Part shown: positions 48,451 to 59,018 of the stretch, in pieces | Layout of the letters: the number at the start of each line of letters is the position of its first letter | Numbering within the stretch: the first letter of the stretch is position 1 | Source: Thuidium tamariscinum | Lineage: Eukaryota; Streptophyta; Bryopsida; Hypnales; Thuidiaceae | Length of the DNA stretch: 64,000 nt | Direction of reading: 5' to 3' | Assembly: GCA_947034885.2 (NCBI GenBank) | Contig: OZ019759.1 | Span: 10,976,501-11,040,500 of the forward strand | Position numbers and translations under genes: made by a program | Notes under the pieces: generated by a model | The model's input: the letters and a program-made list of their open reading frames with translations, nothing else | Told to the model about the DNA's origin: nothing | Database searches by the model: none

Positions 48451-50170
48451 GATTGAACAAAGAATTGAGAACAACTGAAATTCCAAAAAAACATTCTTCA
48501 ACCCCTTGGCTCATACATTTCTGTTCTATACGAATGTAAAGATTTTATATCCTTATATCATTTAGAGAAGAAAAAAATTTGAGTACTTGTGTTTCCATTC
48601 TTCAAGACTCTTGGATCAATATTATACTAATGTGTGGATTAATTTAATTCTCGCATGAGGTTGTTTTGTTATATTTAGTTTGGACATATAGTGTTGCAAT
48701 GGTGTTTTTTTATAATAATAGGAATTAATTAATGTTTATGTCAACTGATATGAGTTCCTGTAATATTTTTCGTGGAATGTAAAGAGCTATAAAATGGTTC
48801 AGGGTTAAGGTTGCAAGGTTTGAGAGAAAATTTTAATTCATCATAAATACATAATGCTACCAATGTAGTCTTTACAATTTTCTCTTCTTCATATTCATTA
48901 ATTCTGTCAATTCCAGAACCGTTGACCCGAAACTTCTTATATTTCCAATATAGTTCCGATACCTTTGAAGCAGTCACCCTGAATCTTGAATTCAGTAGGG
49001 TTCTATTCCTTTAGTAAATTTCATTGTAAGTTCAATTTTTTGTAAAGTTCGTTTTTCGTAATTTTGTCCTTGTTATCTTCTTCTTGTTTGACTAAAACAT
49101 TTTGAAGATGCGATGACCAGAAATAAGAAGAAGGAATTGAAGTACTAGACCTAAATATTCAATTGAACAACGACTTGTAATCAATAAATTATATGCAAGA
49201 AATACTAAAATAATAATAGTTACAATGAAAAGTATCAAGTGAAACCTTATAGACCTAGGAAACTCTAATTTTGAAATTAAGAAATAGCTGTCGTAAGAAC
49301 AAAGAGACCTGGACCATAAGAAACATGTGTAATAAATCCAAAAACAAACTTTCTAACTTTAACCAATGAAACCTATACTATGTATTTCACTTACTCAAAT
49401 AGAGAGTAATTTTGTTTCAAATATGTCATGCCTCAATAATCGTACAAATGTTAGTTTCTAGGATTGCTGAAGTTGGGTACATATGCATAGTAGCTACTCC
49501 AGTAGTAATTTCTGAAATTTTAGAATTACTGAGGATGGTACTAGTACCCCTAATTGTTAATTCTTGATTGTGGAGTTTTATTGAAGTGTTGTCTGATGTG
49601 CCTTGCATCTATGCCAATGCTTGATTGTAGTGTGGGGTGGGCTATGTTTTTAAGATTTCGGTTTAGGATTCAGGCAAATGCACTAGAGTATGGCTTAAGG
49701 TGCATTCTACAGTAGTTGCCTAAAAATTCATAGGAATTTTATAGTTTTCTACAAATTTTTATTTTTTCTCTCAGATTCATGATTTCCAATTCTTATTGTA
49801 GTGAACATGAGTTCTTCGAAGAGAAAACTGTCTAACTTAAAGTATGTGAACATTGTAGAACGCTAAATCCTTCAAGTACGTTCCCAGACCTCCTACCTCT
49901 TTGAAGTACGTTCCATGTTCCGACAAAACCCTTCACTTATGTTTCCCGAACCTACAGGCTCGGATACTCCGAAGCTACATGGGCGGCGCCTTCTTCCCGG
50001 GCCTACCCACCGATCCTGAGCTCCGGATCCGAAGCTGTACGTTCGGCATCTCCGAACCTGCCTGCGAGCCTCGGCAGTTAGGGCTGGGGATCATCTCTCC
50101 CCGACATACGAGGACACTCACTTGGTCGCGCTTGGTCGGAGGTTCATCGCGCTCGGTCGGAGGTTAATTG
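48450..50170. other. No gene recognised; AT-rich, then GC-rich promoter-side sequence
   Basis: From 48450 to 49860 the DNA is AT-rich without supported features. From about 49880 it becomes GC-rich, with repeated CCGAA/GCTCCGGATCCGAAGC-like words. It may form the upstream promoter of the accessory gene. Confidence 0.35.
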
Positions 50171-50496
50171 GGCTGCATTTAGCCTTGTTCAGTCGCTGGG
50201 TTTCTGCATTGTTTGTGTCTTCTTCTTCAAGTTCAGTGTTCTCTTCGTCGTGTGTGTTCTTCTTTTGATTGTGTTTTCTTGGGAGTGTACTGTTGAGGGA
50301 GGTGCGTCCGTGAGGGCGGAGAGTGTGTTGCGTGCGCTCGTGGTGAGCCTGCCACCTTCGGCCATTCTTCGGAGCGCACGCGTTGCTGTGGAGGGAGAGG
50401 GTTTACGGTGGCGGAGCTTGCGCATGTGTCAAGGGAGCTGCGACCGCACAGCTTGCGGGACTTGGAGGTTCGATTTCGGCAGCGTTCTCTCTTGCG
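50170..50496 (+). promoter_or_regulatory. Noncoding leader exon of accessory gene, copy C
   Basis: A GC-rich stretch ends in a strong donor, CTTGCG-GTAAGT, at 50496/50497. The next acceptor, TATATTGCAG, is at 51773, six bases before the start codon. This gives a 1.28-kb leader intron. Copy B has the same layout. The 5' end is a guess. Confidence 0.5.
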
Positions 50497-51058
50497 GTAA
50501 GTGCTTCCACCTCTCTCCTGATTTTGCGGGTTTGGGGTGCATGCAATTGGCTTGCAAGTTGAGGGTGCTGTGGCTTCATCTTTGACGTGCCCTCACTACT
50601 TTTGCTTCAGGGTTTGGAGTATGTTCATCGTAATTTTTTGTGTAGGCGTTTTGTGAGTGCCCCGTCCGTGAGTGCCCCGTCGTGAAGTTTTCTGATGTGG
50701 TGCATGCTTTCTCAGAGGAGACTTACATGTTATGTGTGTAATTTAGGGTATACAATCAGGGTTTTAGGAGGGAGTTTTCAATGCATGAAAGTCCATGGGA
50801 ATTAAGATTTTCTGGTTTTCAGACTTTGAGGGTAGCATTGAAGATCTGTGAGGCACATTGGGGTTTAGGGTTTAGGTTCCAATTGACAGAAAGTAGCACC
50901 GTGAACCTCCTAATACAATTAGGGTTTAGGTTTCAGAGCAGATCAATTCCCTGGTGATGACCAAAATTAGGGTTTTGGGTTTTCAAGACGCCCGAATGCA
51001 CCCCAAAAGGACGATTTTGAACAGAGTTTTTATTAATTTCCGACAGCTAGTATTGGAT

Positions 51059-51739
51059 GTTATCCTCGAATCGAGGATAACCACCGAGTAGTCTTTCAGA
51101 AACTGTTCTGGAAGACCTAAATTCGGTCCATGTGCTTCAAAAAACAAAGAACCCTCCTAAAACTAACGTTTCTTAGTTACTCCGTAACGTTTTACTTCAT
51201 CCAATCTGGAAAAAGAGGCTATCCTCGAATCAAGGATAACCAGGACGTAGTAATAGAATTCTCTACATAGACCTCATTGTAACCAAAACAATGTTCATTA
51301 GTCGATATTGATTCCTAGATTCTGTAGCATTATCTTCGGATCGACGATAGCTACAGTCCGCTGTGCAACGCACTATTATTCAATAGTTCGAAAATAGGAT
51401 CCTTATCCAACACTTAACCGGAGAAGAACTCAATCGAAATGCTACCAATGGTATCAGTTTTAACGAGGGACCCATTGAAACTTACCAACCCTTATCATCG
51501 AGTCGATGATAACAATCTCAACCCTGCGAAGCCATACGCACATCTGAGACCTTAAGATGGATATGATTAGTTTTCTGACCTTGAAATATAGTTGTTATCC
51601 GCGACCCATCGACTCTACACACTACTAATCCATAAGGAATTAAACCGTCCGTATTAATGATTATGGAAAACACAATAATCAACAAGTACCAGTAGAACAC
51701 GTTCTGAACGTTCTGAACGTTATAGTCGAGTCGACGATA
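51059..51739. repeat. Palindrome cluster in the accessory-gene leader intron, copy C
   Basis: Five dyads lie at 51059-51081 (perfect over 23 bp), 51219-51240, 51330-51350, 51492-51512 (perfect) and 51720-51739. The consensus is TATCNTCGANTCGANGATA. They occupy the last 720 bp of the leader intron, the same relative position as in copy B. Confidence 0.95.
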
Positions 51740-51773
51740 CAATCACTAACAGTCGTTGGCCTATATATTGCAG

Positions 51774-53210
51774 CTCGATATGATGGCGAGTGAAGACAAC
51801 TACGATTACTCGAAGAACTCCGCTCACCTTAAGGAATTTATAAATCCCATAAATGATGGGCCTTTCATATCTGAAATGGAAGAAAGCTACGGGCAGCTTT
51901 GGGAGTTCAAAGACCACGTAGCTTCCTGGACATTCGGTGTGAGCAGGTGGAAGGATTACGTATACCTGCGTTACCGTATTCACGGTACTGAGAATTACCT
52001 GCCCTGGAATATACATGAGAAGGTGTCAGTGGTAGAAGATCACCAACACAGTTACGTTGTCATCGTCCTCCGAGATGTCGACGACACAGGCAGGGAAAGA
52101 GGTCACTGCCATTCACTCGTCATAAACGTGCACGCCCGGTGCGCAAAGTTCGACCTCGAGACTTTAATGGACTCAATGGACGGGTCGCCCATGGAGTCCC
52201 TAAATGATGATTTTCGAAGAATGGGATACGTGCCATGGAAAGACGGGTCGGCGAGGTCCATTGCACAGAGGCTCCGTTTGATTTGGCAGTCTCTGGATAG
52301 GTACGCCTACAAAAATAAAGAGACGAGGCCTATAGTTGGAGGAATTGCCACAGGTGGATCTAGAGGTCCCGAAGTTCCACAAGCTCGAGCACCTGCATCT
52401 GCGTCCTTAGGGAGAAGCCAACCAACGCATTTGCAACCAAGGTCGCAACCCCAGAAACGAAGCGCAACAGCATCGGAACCAGGGGAATCCAGCAGGAAGA
52501 GGCGGAAGTCTACTGCATAGGCTTTGGCTTCAGCGGCTGCGTCTGGGTCAGCGTCAGGACTGACAAATGTGTCCGCATCTGCAGAGAAAGACGAAACTGC
52601 GATGAAAGACCACAAGAAGTTTGCCATAATCCGGCGTGACTTCTGGGCACAACATAAGGACTATTTTCTGCTCGACATGGAGATAGTTTCTGTCCCGATT
52701 TCGCAATGTATGATTGCTGATGATCGATATATCATTCGTACGTTGCAGAAAGATATTGTGGAAGCTGTAAAGAATCAGCTTATACAGCTCAGTGACATCA
52801 AGCAACGACAGAAGGTTTGCCTTACTCCCGTCAACGAACACAACAATCTCCTTGACAGAAAACCTGAGCGATGGGACGAAATCAAGCGGGGCAAGTTTAT
52901 GATCATCAACGGGCAACACAGTATTACAGCCTCCGAGCAACTTCAAGACGTCCTCCCTCATGGAGAGAAGCGCAGAACTGAGCTGCAAGAGTGGGATGCG
53001 TTTATTGTGTGGACTCTGGATGCCGCGAAGCTGAGGAATATTTCACGGTTCTACAACTGTACGAACCATCTGAATCTTGTTCAGCCCACTTGGGGGAACC
53101 AGGTAATCAGCTGCCGCAAGATTTGGCTTGCTTGCGATCGGCCGATGGACATCGAATCCGAGGGTGAAACGCGGCAGAACGGTGCCATTTTCGATTGTAC
53201 CAAATTTACG
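51774..53210 (+). pseudogene. Exon 2 of accessory gene, copy C: NGQHS (ParB/DGQHR-like?) domain; one in-frame TAG
   Basis: The start is at 51780 (or 51783), just after the acceptor. The first 246 codons end in a basic Ser/Pro-rich tail (RKRRKSTA). A TAG at 52518 interrupts, and the same frame continues to the donor ACG-GTACAT at 53211. The second part carries RRDFWAQHKDYFLLDM, QRQKVCLTPVN, KRGKFMIINGQHSITASEQL (52908-52922 encodes NGQHS) and LQEWDAFIVW. Copy B keeps this block. By eye it recalls the (D/N)GxHR core of ParB/sulfiredoxin and DGQHR proteins, some of which bind DNA; this is unproven. The exon joins in phase to exon 3. Confidence 0.7.
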
Positions 53211-53231
53211 GTACATGTTATTGTGTGAGGT

Positions 53232-53252
53232 TTATCGTCGGGTCGATGATAA
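53232..53252. repeat. Palindrome in intron 2, copy C
   Basis: TATCGTCGGGTCGATGATA with its flanking T and A lies in the 194-bp intron (53211-53404). It corresponds to the two palindromes of copy B's intron 2. Confidence 0.85.
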
Positions 53253-53404
53253 CTCTTGTAGCTTGTGGAACTAGAGTATGCTAGCTTTACCTTGTTTTGT
53301 GTGCTCTCTCTTCCTTGTAGTGAAGACAAAGTCGTCGTCCAGTATTACGAATATATACTGAACTGTGTCTGTTAAATTGATCTGACTTTATCTGATGTGC
53401 ACAG

Positions 53405-54730
53405 AAATTTGCGGATGCCGTTATCCAGCGGTTTCAAAACATCAATCCTGTGAGAGATGGTGCCTCAATCAAAGGGCCCACTGATCTGAAAAATGAAATT
53501 CAAATAATAACTCTGGCGGATGACGCATGGGATTTCTGGGAGCGCTTTCTCACGAAGCATGCGGATGGCGATCTAATTGATCCCGTGACCTTAAACCGTT
53601 ACAAGGTTATAAAGGGATACAAAGCGAAGACCGCCTCCCTCAATAGGGAGTTCTTCAGGCATTGTGGGCGATTTACAGACGTGGACTACAAAGTCCTTGC
53701 ACAGCATTTGTTGGCCGAAACACCAGGGCGGAAAGCTGTGTACCCAAAAGTAACGGTACCGAAGAACAGAATCATGGTGCCTAATAGTCTCTCCCATGGA
53801 GAATGGGTAGAGCGACGGAAGCGGAAGAAAATCGTCCTTCAAGACTTAATGGCCATAAATCCAGATCTCAATTTTTTTGAAGTCGGAGGAGAGGTTTCCA
53901 ATAGAACGTGGAAAGCTTGGAAGGCTAGACATCACTTCTCTTCCGGGACGTGGGACTTCCTGTTGTCGTACCCGAAGGCGGGATATTTTGCTCTTCGTCT
54001 GAAGAATGAAGCATGGTTGAAGCGGGCTAAGGACTTGGAGAAGGCGTATCCGGAGATCTTCTACATGTTCTGCTGCTTCATGAAGTTGAAGTACCAACTG
54101 CCGGATCCGTTGGGTGGAGTTCAAACGTGTGGCATTGATGTCGCGGCAAGGGCCCTTGTGAAGAGCTCACAGTACCGGTACGTTCCCCGGAATGTGAATC
54201 TAGCTGTGCTGGACGCAAGAGAGATTCCAAGCGTGGATCCCTTGGAAAAGGTGGCGGAATTGGATCCGTTCTTGACTTTCCTTCGGGAAAAGCTTGACCC
54301 AAAAATGACAGAGCCCAACGTGTGGCTCTTCATTTTGCGGGGAAGAGATGATGTGAAGGCGGCGATGAAGTTTGTGACGTACAGATTTAAAGAGTACGAT
54401 TACCTGAAGGCCCTTTACGTCCCAAGCAAGGGGGAGATGATGGGGACCAGCACCAGTCGAACGATAGCTCCCGACGTACCACTGTTTTTCCTCTTCAAGA
54501 GAGCGAGCGCGTTTGCGACGAAGGTCCGAGGATACGTGAAGGCTGAGTACGACACACCAGCTTCATGCATTTACTATACGGATGCCTCAAGGAATACGGA
54601 GGCGAAGTGGAGGATACAACCATCAGAACTCAGAATGGAGTTCTACCTGGAGATCCTCCAAAATTTTGCAGTACCTGACGAAAATGTCCTCGGCCTTTAC
54701 ACAGGCCCTAAATTCATGTTGGCATCAAAG
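53405..54730 (+). CDS. Exon 3 of accessory gene, copy C: conserved unknown domain, 442 codons
   Basis: The exon is bounded by the acceptor TGTGCACAG and the donor CAAAG-GTATGT, open throughout and phase 0 at both ends. It begins KFADAVIQRFQNINP, matching copy B's EFTKAMNIRFAML. Conserved blocks are KNEIQIIT, DDAWDFWE, LIDPVTL, AQHLL, YPKVTV, EWVERRKRKKIV and LRMEFYLEIL. No known domain was recognised. WVERRKRKK is strongly basic. The intact frame here, against stops in copy B, shows C is the better preserved copy. Confidence 0.7.
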
Positions 54731-54753
54731 GTATGTATCTTACTTCTGAGCAC

Positions 54754-54854
54754 TTATCATCGAGTCGACGATAACTAGGTGTGTTATGTCTTGTTCTTGT
54801 CATACGAGTTTTCTGGGCTTATTTCTCTTTTTCATATTGTCGAGTCGACGATAT
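54754..54854. repeat. Two palindromes in intron 3, copy C
   Basis: Palindromes at 54754-54774 and 54834-54854 (ATATTGTCGAGTCGACGATA) lie in the 174-bp intron between exons 3 and 4. This matches two palindromes in copy B's intron 3. Confidence 0.9.
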
Positions 54855-54904
54855 CAGGGACTGTTTATGTGTGTGTAATTAACTCCTCACCCAAACTCTT
54901 GCAG

Positions 54905-56575
54905 ATGTTTGGGGTGCATTTTTACGGATTCAGTGATCATGATGACGCGAAGTCCTTACTCAAGATCTCATACTTGGCGAAGAAAATGGACAAGAACGAT
55001 TACATGTTCTCCAACTCGCCCTACACCGTGACATACATTCGCCCCATTTCTGAAGATGCAGCGGAAGTAAACTCCCCTGCACCTGCAGACTTCAACTTCA
55101 TGTCTCCAGTTGACGTGCCGGAACAAAGGCAGGACAGGGGGCAGTCCAGCGGCCAACAAGTTAGCCATGATGCAGGGGTGGAGGGCATCGATGAGTATGG
55201 AACAAATACGTTCCAAGTGCATTCGTGGATGGCCACTCTGGCTTTCTTACCTGATGTACCAATTCGGACTAAGGGTACTCAAGGCGACCCCATGGACACA
55301 CAGGGCGGCCCAAGCGAATCTAGGCGTCATTCGGAGCCTCGGAATCAGCCTCAGGAGTCTCAGACCGTACTGCCTCCGTTTCAACCGGTGAACTTGGACA
55401 ACGAGTTCGACGACAACACGGAATTCGACCAATTCCTTCGTCAAGATAGAGTTCAGTGTCGAAGGAGAGGTTCGCGAAGTGTTCTCGACGAGGACGTGGA
55501 GATGCAGCCTCTGGAGCCAGAGGCAGCTCCACCGATGGAGGTGGAGAATGTGGTTGACACCAGGCCTCCAACGGTGGAGGCAGAACAAGGTGGGGGAGAA
55601 AACGCGGTTCAAATGGAGGACCCCATTCTGAACGCGGAGGAGGAGACCACAGAAGAAGTGGCAAGACCCCCACCCGTGATCCACGAGCTGAGCAATGACT
55701 CCTCCGATGAGGAAGACCTCAACAAGCCCCACGAGTCGGACGACGACGACGAAGTCATGGATGCGCCTCCCAAGGTGAAGGAGATGAAGCCCCTTCTTGC
55801 ACCAGATGGCACAGTCGTCAAAGCACGTGATGGCAAAGTCATCAAGATCGAGAAGGGGTACTGGAAGGAACAGGAGGACCTCAGGGCGAGGCGGAAGGCG
55901 AGGAGGGACGAGGCAGCCCAGACGAAGAAAGCCCTGGCAGAAGCAAAGGCTCAGAGCGTTGCTTCGCAGCAGAAGATGGAGAAGTTGGAGGCAAGGCTGT
56001 CCCAAATTACGACCATTCTGGAGTCCCAGAATATGTTCTCCCAACTAGCTCCGTTCTCTCAACAGTCTGGTGCAAGTCAGGAGGCGCCAGCGGGTCCATC
56101 TGTCCTCCCGACCCCTAGTCAGGTCGCGCAGCAGGAGAGCCAGATCCCTTATCGTCGACTCGACGATAACGTGGACACCGTGGCCATAGCAGAGGTGCAA
56201 GCAACGTCCTCCATTCTGCTCTCTGACCCACCCAGGCACGTCTCTCCGGGTCCTGCAGCATTTGAGGTCGTCATCCCAAAGACGCAGGATCTCGCATCTC
56301 TGGACTCCGAAGTCCCTACTGCGGAGGAGTATCGTCAACTCGACGATAGATCTGAGGCAGAGGCGAGTCCGTCGCGTGTGGTGGCACCAAGAAATGACAA
56401 TATTGAAGTGCCACCATGTTCCATGTCGGAACAGGATGTGGTGCAGCACGAGACAGAATCCCACAGACAGGAAGATCTCGTGGATTATGAGGATGACGAG
56501 ATTGTGGGTGCTGGAGATGAAGTGGCCGACGACGCGACTCAGGTACTCGATTCGAATCCCTACAAGTTTGATTGA
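54905..56575 (+). CDS. Exon 4 of accessory gene, copy C: acidic region with coiled coil, 556 codons
   Basis: The exon starts after the acceptor CTCTTGCAG with MFGVHFYGFSDHDDAKS, in phase with exon 3. It then becomes Pro/Glu/Gln-rich, with an acidic run (SSDEEDLNKPHESDDDDE), a charged helix likely to form a coiled coil (DLRARRKARRDEAAQTKKALAEAK through LEARLSQITTILES), and an acidic end (DEVADDATQVLDSNPYKFD). Two family palindromes lie inside the coding sequence, at 56149-56169 (perfect) and 56330-56348, encoding RRLDD and RQLDD. It can end at 56575 with an AATAAA at 56826. Alternatively, the donor-like CAG-GTACTC at 56542 would splice in phase to the FCP1-like exon at 57061. Confidence 0.65.
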   Translation: MFGVHFYGFSDHDDAKSLLKISYLAKKMDKNDYMFSNSPYTVTYIRPISEDAAEVNSPAPADFNFMSPVDVPEQRQDRGQSSGQQVSHDAGVEGIDEYGTNTFQVHSWMATLAFLPDVPIRTKGTQGDPMDTQGGPSESRRHSEPRNQPQESQTVLPPFQPVNLDNEFDDNTEFDQFLRQDRVQCRRRGSRSVLDEDVEMQPLEPEAAPPMEVENVVDTRPPTVEAEQGGGENAVQMEDPILNAEEETTEEVARPPPVIHELSNDSSDEEDLNKPHESDDDDEVMDAPPKVKEMKPLLAPDGTVVKARDGKVIKIEKGYWKEQEDLRARRKARRDEAAQTKKALAEAKAQSVASQQKMEKLEARLSQITTILESQNMFSQLAPFSQQSGASQEAPAGPSVLPTPSQVAQQESQIPYRRLDDNVDTVAIAEVQATSSILLSDPPRHVSPGPAAFEVVIPKTQDLASLDSEVPTAEEYRQLDDRSEAEASPSRVVAPRNDNIEVPPCSMSEQDVVQHETESHRQEDLVDYEDDEIVGAGDEVADDATQVLDSNPYKFD

Positions 56576-56770
56576 GTCTGAACAACTTGAGGTCCTTTCT
56601 ATCTAATCAAAGGGAAATGGAAAATTGTAATTGTGTTGGACTCTCACTTCTGTTCATGATTCATGACAAGGTGGTGTCGCCTCATCTTGAATCCGTGGCG
56701 CTGACGGAGAATCCGTCTGTGGCCGAAGTTTCTATAGTATAGTGAAGCTTAGTCGTGACTGAGTGTACAG

Positions 56771-56831
56771 TTTTGTCGACTCGACGAAAAGAAAATTTTG
56801 TAATATGTACTTTATAACATGTGCAAATAAA
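56771..56831 (+). terminator. Palindrome and AATAAA polyadenylation signal after exon 4
   Basis: The dyad TTTTGTCGACTCGACGAAAA (56771-56790) precedes AATAAA (56826-56831), about 250 bp after the exon 4 stop. It supports a short transcript ending here, with the FCP1-like part reached only by splicing past it or from its own promoter. Confidence 0.45.
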
Positions 56832-57060
56832 GTATTCGGATGTTCTTAAAAAATCAAGTGTGGACTAGTCTAATTGTACATTTTCTTGATGCCCAGCTCC
56901 CAAAAAATGTTAGCGTGCTCCGCCCGATCCCAATGAAAGCTTTTCCTAACGGGGGACACCAGTCGATAAGTGGATTTCAATGCAAGTCTCCACTTCCTGG
57001 CTCTCCCGATTCTGCATTTCAACAGGTAACTCCATCTCATTGTTGTTTTGCTTTCGTCAG

Positions 57061-57888
57061 GTAGAGACGGAGGAGCGGAGAGAGGTCGTGTCGAGGAACG
57101 TGCCACCGTTAGTCCCTCCACCGCGAGGAAAATGGCTGAACATTGTCTTGGACTTGAACGGGGTGCTCTGCCAAAGCATGCAGAAGTGCTACGGGGACAA
57201 ACTGAAGTCCCACAACGTCGAAGACAATGTTTTGTGCCATAGGAACCCGACCAGCATCGGGTCCAAGTTCGTGTTCGCCCGGCAGAATGTCGGTGAGTTC
57301 TTGCGGCAGCTGTGGGAGATCGCGAACAGGGTGGTCGTGTGGACCACCATGCTCAAGAAGAATGCCGAACCCATCGCGGCGCACTTGTTCCATGGCTGCA
57401 AGGCCCCCTACGATATACTAGGGCAGGAGTAGTGCACCAAGATAGAAATGGCTCCGGGAAAATTCTTTCACCATGGGGGGAAAAAACTCTTCATGAAAGT
57501 CTTGGAGGACAGCCTCTTCCCCATCAACGATGGGAACAAGCCGTTCTACATGCACGAAACCATTCTCATTGACGATACTCCCGCGAAGGATATTTGCAAT
57601 GCGAATGGCAACTCCATTTTCCTAGAGTCTTGGAGTCACGCCAAGCGTAGGGACGACGTGCTCATGGGAGAGCTCCTCCCATGGTTGCGGCGTCTGCATG
57701 AGCATTGCCCTGAAGGCGAACTCATGGAGTACGTGGAGGACAACCGGATCGGCTTAGAGCCGCTCAATAACGATAACCCGTACTTCAAAGAAGTGGTCAA
57801 GGGCATGAAAGAGTCCGCGAAGGTCATGGGGGCGCGCTACGCCGTTTGTACCGGGAAAATAATCTATCCACGAAATCGTAAAAAATAG
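57061..57888 (+). pseudogene. FCP1-like phosphatase domain of accessory gene, copy C (one in-frame TAG)
   Basis: The acceptor TTTCGTCAG is followed by VETEERREVV, in phase with the optional donor at 56542. HAD/FCP1 motifs are WLNIVLDLNGVLC (motif I, DxN in place of DxD), RVVVWTTM (II) and ILIDDTPAKDI (III). A TAG at 57430 separates motifs II and III; copy B has Ser there (LGQNSC). Classical FCP1-like proteins act on phosphorylated RNA polymerase II. Whether the Asn variant is active is unknown. The association of such a domain with a transposon is unusual. Collinear conservation with copy B shows it is a fixed part of the element rather than a chance capture. Confidence 0.75.
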
Positions 57889-58133
57889 GCATGGCATAGG
57901 ACTCCAGTGACAAATTGTAGGACTACGTGTTGTGTGAAACTTGTGTACCATATATTATTTTGTAAATACTACTTTCGATTTCGGCTCATAACGTCTCTAA
58001 GTCTTTGTTTGTTTTCTTAGAGCAAGGATTCTTGTTGTCTGCCTTGCACTTCCGAAATTGTATTCATTGCATGTCTGCTTCTATAGTCTGCATGTGCATT
58101 TCTCTGCGTGAAAATGTCTTCTTCTTGCACCAG

Positions 58134-59018
58134 GTAGACTTACAGGATCCCTCTCGCAAGCCGACGAAAAAACAGCGACTCACGAGGAGTCTGCTTTCGG
58201 GGTCCGAGAAACCCCGTTCCGATGGGGGGGACTCTTGTGGAGGGAGTGGATGGTCGGCTCCCTCATCCAAACCGTATTTGCTGCGGTCTGCCGCGGACGC
58301 GGCCTCCGCGGCCATAGACTTCTCCAAGGGAGATGTCGAGGACGGCGTCGTCAACAGCCCGCCAAGCCACGGATGGTCCAAGTCGCGCACTTGCTCTCCG
58401 TCTCCACTGAAGCTGACATCGTCGACTCGAGGGGGGTCCATCTCTCCCACTTCGCGCGCGCAAGGTGGGACCAGCAGGAAGTTGGAGCTACTCGACGAGA
58501 ATGAAGGCACTCATCCTCGGGTCGACGATGTCGTGGCAGGCGCGTCGGATGCGCTACATCTCCAGGTCGCTGCTCCGACCTTTTCGGCCTTCGTTGCGAA
58601 CCACCGTCAGATCCCCCATGATCCAACGCTTACTCCTCGCCCTTTACCTCGACTCGAAGATAATCGACCACGACGTACCATGTCCGCGGGGGCTCGCCGG
58701 CTGCCCTCGTCGAACAGCCTCTTTCGTCAGAGGGTTCTCAGAGATCATCAGAGCTCGATGAGCTCCAAATCTGTTGGACACCTTGACATGTACAAAGACA
58801 ATGTAATTACATCAAAATTGAAACCGCCCATTGGAGGATCAAAATCACTTTCTGCTTCGGATCATGCGACAAGCAAGAGCACACAAAAGCGGAAGCATAA
58901 TATTTCGAGCAACGTGAAGTCCTGGGATAACCAGGACGGTAAGAGTGGGCCTCCGTATCCTTCTCGACGCGAGGATATCTTGAGAGCACTCGCGAAAAGC
59001 TCAAGTCATGGAAAATAG
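58134..59018 (+). CDS. Ser/Pro-rich tail exon of accessory gene, copy C
   Basis: The exon follows the acceptor TTGCACCAG and begins VDLQDPSRKPTKKQRLTRS, a basic, nuclear-signal-like start. It then becomes Ser/Pro/Arg-rich and probably disordered for about 290 residues, ending SSSHGK. It matches copy B at EDGVVNSPPS and CSPSPLK. Degenerate palindromes fall inside the coding sequence near 58417, 58511-58530, 58648-58667 and 58956-58979. It is the last exon before the right terminus. Whether it belongs to the same transcript as the FCP1-like exon is not settled. Confidence 0.6.
   Translation, partial: VDLQDPSRKPTKKQRLTRSLLSGSEKPRSDGGDSCGGSGWSAPSSKPYLLRSAADAASAAIDFSKGDVEDGVVNSPPSHGWSKSRTCSPSPLKLTSSTRGGSISPTSRAQGGTSRKLELLDENEGTHPRVDDVVAGASDALHLQVAAPTFSAFVANHRQIPHDPTLTPRPLPRLEDNRPRRTMSAGARRLPSSNSLFRQRVLRDHQSSMSSKSVGHLDMYKDNVITSKLKPPIGGSKSLSASDHATSKSTQKRKHNISSNVKSWDNQDGKSGPPYPSRREDILRALAKSSSHGK

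Noticed and set aside
57026-57060. A 34-bp intron just before the phosphatase exon
   Set aside because: Too short for a plant intron; the in-phase donor at 56542 or a separate transcript start is more plausible.
1317-59018. Reassigned TAG (read as Gln) to explain the in-frame TAG stops
   Set aside because: TAG also replaces TGG and Ser positions, a TGA replaces CGA, and some genes end normally at TAG; deamination decay fits better.
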